NCBI GenBank assembly: GCA_002399265.1
Contig: DHDG01000042.1
Location: 28,529-41,365, forward strand
Length of the DNA stretch: 12,837 nucleotides
From: Firmicutes bacterium UBA4882
Lineage (GTDB): Bacteria > Bacillota > UBA4882
Direction of reading: 5' to 3'
The notes beneath the pieces were generated by a model. That model searched no databases, was not told the origin of the DNA, and worked only from the letters and a program-made list of their open reading frames with translations. This document shows positions 7,626 to 12,837 of this stretch, one piece after another. A program made the position numbers and the translations under genes. Numbering within the stretch: the stretch's first letter is position 1; every line of letters starts with the position of its first letter.

Positions 7626-8108
7626 TTATTCTAACACTGCCAGAATAAAAGCTTCCATCTGTTCAGCACTCATTGTGCCAATATGACTCTCTCGTACTCT
7701 TCCTTCAGTATCCAGGATCATCGTCGTAGGAATAGCACGAATTTTATGCTCGTTGTTGAGCTTCTCGTTGACGTCAAGAAAGACCGGAAACGTATACGCG
7801 TTTTTTCCCATGAATTTGCGGACTGTGTTAGCTGATTCTGCACTGATGGTAAAGAACTGAATCCGGTCGCCATATTTCAGGTACATTTGCTGCAGATCCG
7901 GCAGTTCCTCCCGACAAGGCCCACACCAGGTTGCCCAGAAGTTAAGGAAGACGGGTTTGCCGCGCAGCGACTCCAGTGTAACGGAGGGGTCGATAAAACC
8001 GTCATTTTCATTTCCATTACTGCTATTATTGCCGGGTTTGCGCTGGCACCCCGCAACCACTACTAATGTCAATATCATGAACCCAATCAAGAGGATGTGC
8101 TTCTTCAT
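7626..8108 (-). CDS. TlpA/ResA-like thioredoxin-fold lipoprotein
   Basis: A 160-residue membrane-anchored thiol-disulfide oxidoreductase facing outside the cytoplasm. It begins with Lys-Lys, a hydrophobic segment (4-18) and a lipobox VVAGC with lipidated Cys21, followed by a Gly/Asn/Ser-rich linker (25-37) and a thioredoxin-like domain with WCGPC (61-65) and the cis-Pro motif IPTT (126-129). The family keeps exported cysteines reduced, for example during cytochrome c maturation or spore formation; no cytochrome genes are in this window, so the partner is unknown. The frame stays open upstream to 8450, but that extension runs antisense into the neighbouring desulfurase gene and would bury the signal peptide; ATG 8108 has GGGGTG just upstream. 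The gene is divergent from the desulfurase and upstream of the helicase gene. Confidence 0.9.
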   Translation of the reverse strand: MKKHILLIGFMILTLVVVAGCQRKPGNNSSNGNENDGFIDPSVTLESLRGKPVFLNFWATWCGPCREELPDLQQMYLKYGDRIQFFTISAESANTVRKFMGKNAYTFPVFLDVNEKLNNEHKIRAIPTTMILDTEGRVRESHIGTMSAEQMEAFILAVLE

Positions 8109-8303
8109 ATTAACACCCCGCTTTAGTATTATGAGCTTATTTTTGCATGACAACCGGAAAATGTCAACCTCTTCCCCTTTAGGCGCGGCACCGCCAGCCG
8201 TAAGTTCCCGCCTGCCAGGCGCAGCGCTGATAAGTGTGCCTTGTCCGGTCGCAAACTGGATCGTCACAACGTATGATGTGAATGCCGTAAAGGAGGTATT
8301 CTC
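8109..8303. promoter_or_regulatory. Divergent intergenic region, promoters expected
   Basis: This 195-base stretch separates the thioredoxin gene (minus) from the desulfurase gene (plus) and must hold promoters for both. On the minus strand TTGTCA (8148-8153) resembles a -35 box, and CATAAT (8128-8133) or TAATAC (8126-8131) a -10 box, but spacing is short (14 or 16) and the leader would be very short. On the plus strand TATGAT (8272-8277) resembles a -10 box without a fitting -35. None is convincing. Confidence 0.3.
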
Positions 8304-9656
8304 ATGCTTTTTTCTTATCCACGCCAAATCCAGCTCCCCGATGGCAGCATGCTGCCGTTCATTAATCTCGATAACGCCGCCAGTACCCAGTCCTTGGACA
8401 TTGTCACGCAGAAGACTGCTGAATTTTTGTCTTGTTATGCAAGTGTGCACCGGGGTAGCGGCTTTTTATCACGACTATCCACCAGAGCATTTGAGGAAGC
8501 CCGTCGAAGGCTGCTCTACTTCGTCGGCGCTTCCTTTGAATTGGATACGGCGATTTTTGTCAAGAACACTACGGAAGCCATCAATAAATTGGCTAACCGG
8601 CTGAACCTGCAGCCGGATGATGTCGTGATCATTTCTGAAATGGAACACCACTCCAATGATTTGCCCTGGCGCAAAAAGGCCCGGGTGGTCAAAGCCAGAG
8701 TTGATATTAGTGGCGCGCTCGACCTTGATGATCTATGCTCTAAAATAAGAAAACACGCTGCCCGCCTAAAACTGGTCTCGATTACGGGGGCGTCGAATGT
8801 AACCGGGTATATTAATGATCTGAGAACCATCGCCCGTCTGGCGCATACTTATGGCGCCCCGCTACTGGTAGACGCCGCCCAGTTAGCCCCGCACCGGCGA
8901 ATTCATATGATGCCCCATGGTCATCCGGAACATTTGGATTTTATAGTTTTTTCCGGACATAAAATGTATGCCCCTTTTGGCAGTGGAGTCTTAATCGGGC
9001 CCAGACAGTTTTTCCAGGCGGGAGATCCGGATTATAGCGGCGGCGGTACAGTGCGTTCCGTGACTAATGACTCGGTAATTTGGGCGCCTCCGCCAGAAAA
9101 AGAAGAAGCCGGATCGCCAAACGTAGTCGGAGCAGTTGCCATGGGCATAGCGGCGGAAGTGCTCTCCCAGACCGGCATGCGGCAAGTTATGCTCCACGAA
9201 CAAGGGCTGCTTGACACGCTGCTCGTCCGATTAAGGCGTATCCCGAATCTGACTTTGTATGGCAGCGCCTTCGCAGACCCCACCCGCCTTGGTGTAGTGG
9301 CGTTCAACATCCAGGGACTGCATCACTTTCTGGCGGCCCGCGCATTGGCAGGTGAAGCTGGCATCAGCGTAAGGAACGGCTGCTTTTGCGCTCACCCTTA
9401 CGTGCACCGCCTGCTGAACATGTCACCACCTGATATCGATCACTACGCTAACTTGGCCGGTCAGGGGAAGCTCGCCGCGGTGCCTGGCATGGTACGCATT
9501 AGTATAGGACTATATAATAATGTGAACGATATTGAAAAAGCTGCCGCTGCGATCGCCGAATTAGCAAAGGATCCGCAACATTATGCCGAAAAGTATCGCT
9601 ACACTGAGCCTTTCAGTGAGCTGGCTACGGATCCACGGCGATTCTTTAAAATATGA
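8304..9656 (+). CDS. SufS/CsdA-like cysteine desulfurase-family PLP enzyme
   Basis: A 450-residue class V aminotransferase-fold enzyme, somewhat longer than SufS (about 410). Visible features are NLDNAAST (21-28), EHHSN (114-118), DAAQ (190-193) contacting PLP, and SGHKMYAPFGSG (217-228) with K220 as the PLP Schiff-base lysine. RNGCFCAHPY (357-366) places C362 where SufS-type enzymes have the sulfur-carrying Cys. Residue 360, usually His in SufS, is also Cys. Such enzymes take sulfur from L-cysteine as a protein persulfide and pass it to Fe-S or RNA thiolation partners; selenocysteine or other substrates are possible in divergent members. AAGGAGG (8289-8295) precedes ATG 8304 by 8 bases. No SufU, SufB or IscU gene is nearby; the next gene is a PP-loop ATPase, suggesting sulfur transfer to RNA. 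Confidence 0.87.
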   Translation: MLFSYPRQIQLPDGSMLPFINLDNAASTQSLDIVTQKTAEFLSCYASVHRGSGFLSRLSTRAFEEARRRLLYFVGASFELDTAIFVKNTTEAINKLANRLNLQPDDVVIISEMEHHSNDLPWRKKARVVKARVDISGALDLDDLCSKIRKHAARLKLVSITGASNVTGYINDLRTIARLAHTYGAPLLVDAAQLAPHRRIHMMPHGHPEHLDFIVFSGHKMYAPFGSGVLIGPRQFFQAGDPDYSGGGTVRSVTNDSVIWAPPPEKEEAGSPNVVGAVAMGIAAEVLSQTGMRQVMLHEQGLLDTLLVRLRRIPNLTLYGSAFADPTRLGVVAFNIQGLHHFLAARALAGEAGISVRNGCFCAHPYVHRLLNMSPPDIDHYANLAGQGKLAAVPGMVRISIGLYNNVNDIEKAAAAIAELAKDPQHYAEKYRYTEPFSELATDPRRFFKI

Positions 9657-9663
9657 CCGGATT

Positions 9664-9763
9664 GGAACTTTGGGGACGGCGGAACTTTGGGGACGGTTCT
9701 AAAAGTTCCAAATCCCAAATGATGGCAAACGGAACTTTTAGAACCGTCCCCAAAGTTCCGCCG
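9664..9763. repeat. Large REP-type perfect inverted repeat
   Basis: Bases 9677-9709 are the exact reverse complement of 9731-9763 (33 bp) with a 21-base loop. Each arm contains GGAACTTT and AAAGTTCC ends, so each can also fold alone. A 16-base direct copy of the arm start, GGAACTTTGGGGACGG, sits at 9664-9679 just before the repeat at 9681-9696. The core GAACCGTCCCC is shared with 2-27. It lies between the desulfurase stop and the PP-loop gene, where its RNA form could act as terminator or attenuator, though no T-run follows. No transposase gene is present in the window. Confidence 0.9.
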
Positions 9764-9839
9764 CTGTATGAAGGAATTTGCGCTGCCGGGCGTCGAATTA
9801 ACAACGGTTGCACGATTACAATCATGAAAGGTGATCCGC

Positions 9840-10850
9840 ATGAAAGCGCTGGCGCTCTTTTCCGGTGGCCTGGATAGTATCCTCGCGGTACGCATTGTCC
9901 AGGAGGCTGGAATCACGGTCGAAGCGGTCCATTTTTTGATTCCCGTATTGTCCGATTACCACCGTCTGCCGGAACATAACGCCCGGGTGATCGAATCGGC
10001 GCGCCAATTGCAGGTTAAGCTGCATCTTGTCGAACTGGGCGAAGACTATCTGCGCATCATTGAAAATCCATCTTTCGGCTACGGCAAAAACATGAATCCT
10101 TGCATTGACTGCCGCATCTTCCTGTTGAAGGAAGCTGCCAAATTAATGCACCACATCGGTGCTTCTTTTCTGGTCACTGGGGAAGTACTCGGACAGAGGC
10201 CCAAGTCCCAGCACGAGGCGGCATTTAACATTGCGGAACGGGAATCCGGACTGAAGGGCTTAATTCTGCGTCCCCTGTCAGCACATCGGTTACCGCCGAC
10301 GATTCCCGAAGAACAGGGCTGGATTGCGCGCGAAAAACTGCTTGGCATTGTCGGACGCGGGCGTAACACTCAGATTGAACTGGCGCAACACTGGGGCCTA
10401 ACATACCCTGGTCCGGGGGGTGGCTGCCTGTTGACCATGCAAGATTATTCCCGCCGCTTAAGCGAGTTGCTAAAAACGCAGTCCCGCCTGGACATGGAAA
10501 ACGTAAGGCTGCTGCGTTTTGGTCGCCATTTCCGGTTGAGCGATGACTGCAAGGCGGTCGTTGGACGCGACCGCCTGGAAAACCTCGCCCTCATGTGGAT
10601 TTATAAGGCCCGCCCAGCTGGCAAAACTCTGCTGACAATTAAAGAGCTGAAAGGCCCGCTGACTTTGCTGACTGGCCCGGCCGATCTGGACATGCTGCGC
10701 AGGGCAGCCGCTATTACCGCCAGATACGCCCATGTCGCTGAAGGAGACCGCGTGTCAGCAAAAGGACTCACCAATGGCCGAAAGCATCTGCTTATTCCGG
10801 ATGTGATGGCGCTGACGCCGAAAGAAACGGATCGTCTGCGTATTAAGTAG
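9840..10850 (+). CDS. PP-loop ATPase, predicted tRNA sulfurtransferase (MnmA/ThiI-like)
   Basis: A 336-residue protein of the adenine-nucleotide alpha-hydrolase (PP-loop) fold. The ATP pyrophosphate motif SGGLDS is at 8-13. NPCIDCR gives C88 and C91, VTGEVLGQRPKSQ is at 112-124, and PGPGGGCLLT (190-199) adds C196. The C-terminal part (about 221-336) contains RLLRFGRHFRLS and VVGRDRLEN, which resemble DUF814/NFACT-R-like sequence. Such enzymes adenylate a tRNA base and insert sulfur; this subfamily's tRNA position is not clear to me. Three cysteines in a C-x2-C plus distant C pattern could act in persulfide transfer or hold an Fe-S cluster. AAAGGTG (9827-9833) favours ATG 9840 over the GTG at 9831. 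The neighbouring desulfurase is the obvious sulfur donor. Family confidence is high, exact reaction low. Confidence 0.83.
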   Translation: MKALALFSGGLDSILAVRIVQEAGITVEAVHFLIPVLSDYHRLPEHNARVIESARQLQVKLHLVELGEDYLRIIENPSFGYGKNMNPCIDCRIFLLKEAAKLMHHIGASFLVTGEVLGQRPKSQHEAAFNIAERESGLKGLILRPLSAHRLPPTIPEEQGWIAREKLLGIVGRGRNTQIELAQHWGLTYPGPGGGCLLTMQDYSRRLSELLKTQSRLDMENVRLLRFGRHFRLSDDCKAVVGRDRLENLALMWIYKARPAGKTLLTIKELKGPLTLLTGPADLDMLRRAAAITARYAHVAEGDRVSAKGLTNGRKHLLIPDVMALTPKETDRLRIK

Positions 10851-10870
10851 TGCGCGCACAGAGCGGCACG

Positions 10871-10920
10871 GGCCTCAGGCAGCCAGGCAATCTGGCAGCC
10901 ACAACGGCCTCAGGCAGCCA
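10871..10920. repeat. Short direct repeats at the convergent gene ends
   Basis: GGCCTCAGGCAGCCA occurs at 10871-10885 and 10906-10920, and the inner GGCAGCCA occurs three times (10878, 10894, 10913). The last copies overlap the final codons of the metallopeptidase gene on the minus strand. No hairpin with a T-run is visible between these convergent genes. Confidence 0.75.
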
Positions 10921-12289
10921 ATAGCTTCAGCAAGCTGATAATATCATTATCAGTCAAATTCATGTTGAACATTGCCACTTCAAACACCAGGTTGCCGCAT
11001 TGTAGAAAAATCTGCTGATCATTAGTTACCACGCCTGCATCATCGTGATAATTGGCCTCAGACCAGATGCAGCGCGTGCCTATTGCTGGTTCGAGCCGCC
11101 GCACTTTCTGAAAAGCACTGTTTTCCCGTACGGCGATATCGCTCCATTGAGCGAGCATTAACTGCTCCTCGCCATCCAGAAAGTCGGCGGCGTTGACCGG
11201 ATCCAGATAATAAAACGCGGTCACCAGCATTCTGCGCGGATCGGAGCCATCATCAGTACTACTGCTAAAGAGTCTGGTGCGGCCTGTCAGATAACTCTGC
11301 AGATAACGTTCTGTCGATTCATTCCCCAAGCGCGAAAATCCCAGGCGGATCATTAGTTCGGAAGCTGAGAATGTCTCCCGCTCCCAAGTCCCTTCCGGTA
11401 AGAAGTTATCCGTTTGCAGCAGCAGTGTATCCATATCCGGCAGAACTGGTACTGGGCTCAGATATTGCTCGGGCCGGTAGATCTGTGAGGTATACTGCGG
11501 TGCTTGCAAAAACGCTTTGGCGGCAAGCTCTACGCCGCCCTCCTCATATAGACGCCTCATAAAACGCTCCCCGTAGCTGTATTGAAAGTACATAAGCAGC
11601 TCTTCCGGGTAGTTCCCTGATGCCAGCAGGCCATTGGGATCCTCCGGTTCATGAGTCGCTGCCAATTGCAGCGAGCGATCCTGATATCCTAACCGCCGGC
11701 AGATTTCGCTGGCGGTGTATACCGCGTTCCCCTCTGTAACCGCCCGATAGGCCAGCGCCTGTTCGTTATCCTGCAGGGCGGCATAATACTTCCCAGTCCC
11801 GAAACGAAAGTCATCGTTGGCATGTGTCAGTTCATGCGCCAGAATAGCATCCACCGTTTCAGTCTGCCAATTTCCGGTCAGCTTCATTTTGGGCAGCAAT
11901 TCCAGCATGTTTTCCGTAACTATGTATACCTTTTTGTCGATGAAACTGTATTTTCCCAAAATGCGCCGGGAGTTTTTCAGCGCCCGGTATTCGGCCATCA
12001 ATCTGGCGAGCGGATCCATCCCCTCGCCTGCCTGCTGCGTGGCAGAATCCCATTCCTGCATCAACACGTCGACGAGCTGATCGCCGGTAACCTCCAGTAC
12101 TTGCAGCTGTGTTGGAAAATCCGCTCCAGTAATATCTTCGATCAGTGGGATTATGCGCTTTGCGGAGTTCTGGATGTCAATGCTGAAAGCCGGTGCCACT
12201 GAGCTGGCAGCAGCCGTGAGTCCCGTAATCAAAACGAGCAGTATTGTCAAGAACAACGGCATCAGGCGGCGCACCGTTCTGCGTTTCAT
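10910..12289 (-). CDS. Secreted HExxH zinc metallopeptidase-like protein
   Basis: A 459-residue exported protein. An Arg-rich start and hydrophobic stretch (about 9-28, ending near TAAASS) form a signal peptide or membrane anchor; no lipobox Cys is seen. The zinc motif HELTH at 152-156 gives H152, E153 and H156; E186 in AVTEGNAVY is a plausible third zinc ligand, placing it among gluzincin-like proteins with the HELTHA...EGxA pattern. The remaining 270 residues have no domain I recognise. Substrate is unknown; cell-wall or surface protein processing is possible, and loss of peptidase activity cannot be excluded. GAGGAGG (12297-12303) precedes ATG 12289 by 7 bases. The gene converges on the PP-loop gene and is divergent from the Cys-rich protein gene. 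Confidence 0.8.
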   Translation of the reverse strand: MKRRTVRRLMPLFLTILLVLITGLTAAASSVAPAFSIDIQNSAKRIIPLIEDITGADFPTQLQVLEVTGDQLVDVLMQEWDSATQQAGEGMDPLARLMAEYRALKNSRRILGKYSFIDKKVYIVTENMLELLPKMKLTGNWQTETVDAILAHELTHANDDFRFGTGKYYAALQDNEQALAYRAVTEGNAVYTASEICRRLGYQDRSLQLAATHEPEDPNGLLASGNYPEELLMYFQYSYGERFMRRLYEEGGVELAAKAFLQAPQYTSQIYRPEQYLSPVPVLPDMDTLLLQTDNFLPEGTWERETFSASELMIRLGFSRLGNESTERYLQSYLTGRTRLFSSSTDDGSDPRRMLVTAFYYLDPVNAADFLDGEEQLMLAQWSDIAVRENSAFQKVRRLEPAIGTRCIWSEANYHDDAGVVTNDQQIFLQCGNLVFEVAMFNMNLTDNDIISLLKLLAA

Positions 12290-12451
12290 AAAAGAACCTC
12301 CTCAGGCACTTAATGGGTGTCATACTATTAAACGGTTTTCCTTAAGAGATGTTCCCTCCGATGCCAACGCAATTTTCCCTTCCGGCCGTTGCCCCACTGG
12401 GATTTTAATGGAAATAGGTCTCTGGCTAGATGAATTGTACGGACAGCCCGT

Positions 12452-12480
12452 AACAAAATGTATGGTACATTCATAATTTA
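12452..12480 (+). promoter_or_regulatory. Candidate sigma-K-like sporulation promoter
   Basis: CATAATTTA (12472-12480) fits the sigma-K -10 pattern CATAnnnTA, and AACA (12452-12455) 16 bases upstream fits the loose -35 pattern around AC. A start about seven bases past the -10 gives a leader of roughly 26 bases that contains the binding site of the Cys-rich gene. No convincing housekeeping promoter is seen at the same place. The consensus is short, so this is suggestive only. Confidence 0.4.
12457..12471. promoter_or_regulatory. Inverted repeat between the candidate -35 and -10
   Basis: AATGTA-tgg-TACATT is a perfect 6-bp inverted repeat filling the spacer of the proposed promoter. A repressor or activator site would fit this position; no regulator gene is in the window to pair with it. 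Confidence 0.35.
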
Positions 12481-12512
12481 CCATAAGCTGATAGACAGAG
12501 GTGAACAGGATA

Positions 12513-12779
12513 ATGTCATGCTCATGCTCATGTCCATGTCCATGCCCAAGCAGATTATCTCTTGAAAGACTCAACACCATCATGCGCAATCCGATACAGC
12601 AGACGGTCTGCGTCCCGTGCTGCACGCCGTGTCCGACCAGCCCGCCAACCTGGTCGAACTGGCCGACCAAATTACTGAATGTCAATGTCAACGTTAATGT
12701 TAACAAACAGGAAGATTTGGGCGGCGATGCCGTCGCTAGTATTCGTGAGGCTGTGAATAACGCCCTGGACGGAAAATAA
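12513..12779 (+). CDS. Small Cys-rich protein with alternating-Cys head and Asn-Val repeat
   Basis: An 88-residue protein I cannot assign to a family. Residues 3-11 alternate Cys with Ser or Pro (C3, C5, C7, C9, C11), a second cluster holds C33, C36, C37 and C40 (VPCCTPCP), and residues 56-64 are NVNVNVNVN; the tail (65-88) is charged and Ala-rich, perhaps helical. There is no signal peptide. At DNA level the head comes from hexamer units (12516-12548) and the Asn-Val stretch from another hexamer series (12678-12704), so both may have grown by repeat expansion. GAGGTG (12498-12503) lies 9 bases before ATG 12513; a GTG at 12501 lies within that site. The sigma-K-like promoter suggests a spore coat or crust protein cross-linked through cysteines; a metal-binding protein or peptide precursor are alternatives. 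No modifying enzyme is visible before the window ends. Confidence 0.65.
   Translation: MSCSCSCPCPCPSRLSLERLNTIMRNPIQQTVCVPCCTPCPTSPPTWSNWPTKLLNVNVNVNVNKQEDLGGDAVASIREAVNNALDGK
12516..12548 (+). repeat. Degenerate hexamer repeat coding the Cys head
   Basis: About five and a half units of a six-base pattern, first TCATGC and then CCATGT/CCATGC, encode alternating Ser/Pro and Cys. The third-position variation among units suggests the repeat is old or under selection for the protein pattern. Confidence 0.75.
12678..12704 (+). repeat. Hexamer repeat coding Asn-Val
   Basis: Alternating AAT/AAC and GTC/GTT codons give nine residues of Asn-Val repeat. Synonymous changes between units show that the protein pattern, not only the DNA repeat, is kept. 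Confidence 0.75.
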
Positions 12780-12837
12780 TCCGGAATTTGACGGCAGTGG
12801 ACTCTAATTTAGGCATGTCATGGTGATCATGCATGCG
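12780..12837. other. Window end, short palindrome only
   Basis: The last 58 bases hold GCATG-CATG and CATG-CATGC arms around a 5-base centre (about 12812-12836, one bulge). No ribosome binding site or gene start is supported before the window ends. Confidence 0.4.

Noticed and set aside
8109..8450. 114-residue N-terminal extension of the thioredoxin lipoprotein
   Set aside because: It overlaps the desulfurase gene antisense, buries the lipoprotein signal peptide, and a proper start with a binding site exists at 8108.
7957..8604. 215-codon plus-strand open frame
   Set aside because: It runs antisense to the thioredoxin domain and out of frame into the desulfurase gene; the desulfurase frame has clear family motifs.
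9664..9763. Ordinary Rho-independent terminator
   Set aside because: The arms are 33 bp with a 21-base loop, no T-run follows, and the core recurs at the window start, so a dispersed repeat is a better explanation.
12516..12548. CRISPR or other spaced repeat array
   Set aside because: The units are only six bases, directly adjacent and in frame within a coding region.
12320..12706. Minus-strand open frame with a Leu-Thr repeat
   Set aside because: The repeat is the antisense of the Asn-Val hexamers, which keep both strands open; the plus strand has the better binding site and promoter.

Overview
The window looks like ordinary chromosome from a Gram-positive-type (Firmicutes) bacterium, probably a spore-forming anaerobe from a lineage such as Negativicutes or Peptococcia. 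The pointers are strong AGGAGG-type ribosome binding sites, use of GTG/TTG starts, a BmrC/BmrD-like heterodimeric ABC exporter, a Gram-positive-style TlpA/ResA lipoprotein, a candidate sporulation (sigma-K-like) promoter, and REP-like palindromes with the core GAACCGTCCCC that I associate from memory with such genomes. The species assignment is inference only; no rRNA, tRNA, phage or CRISPR sequence was seen.

Layout. (1) 1-3993, plus strand: a REP-like palindrome, then two adjacent ABC exporter half-transporter genes that together make one heterodimer with one degenerate and one canonical ATPase site, closed by a strong bidirectional terminator. (2) 4044-8108, minus strand: an SPFH/prohibitin-family membrane protein; a gene-free stretch of about 316 bp with two clear hairpins; a Ski2/Mtr4/HelY-like RNA helicase; and a TlpA-like thioredoxin lipoprotein just upstream of it, probably in the same transcript. 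(3) 8304-10850, plus strand: a SufS-like cysteine desulfurase-family enzyme and a PP-loop ATPase resembling tRNA sulfurtransferases, separated by a large perfect REP-type inverted repeat. They plausibly form a sulfur-donor/sulfur-acceptor pair for RNA thiolation. (4) 10910-12289, minus strand: a secreted HExxH metallopeptidase-like protein. (5) 12513-12779, plus strand: an 88-residue protein with an N-terminal run of five alternating cysteines, a second Cys cluster and an Asn-Val repeat, behind a sigma-K-like promoter.

The least explained items are the small Cys-rich protein with its promoter and internal inverted repeat, the structured intergenic region at 5087-5231, and the desulfurase/PP-loop pair, whose cysteine arrangement suggests a tRNA thiolation variant. 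The remaining genes fit well-known families. Several gene starts were moved from the longest possible reading frame to the start with a proper ribosome binding site (62, 4979, 8108, 9840, 12513).
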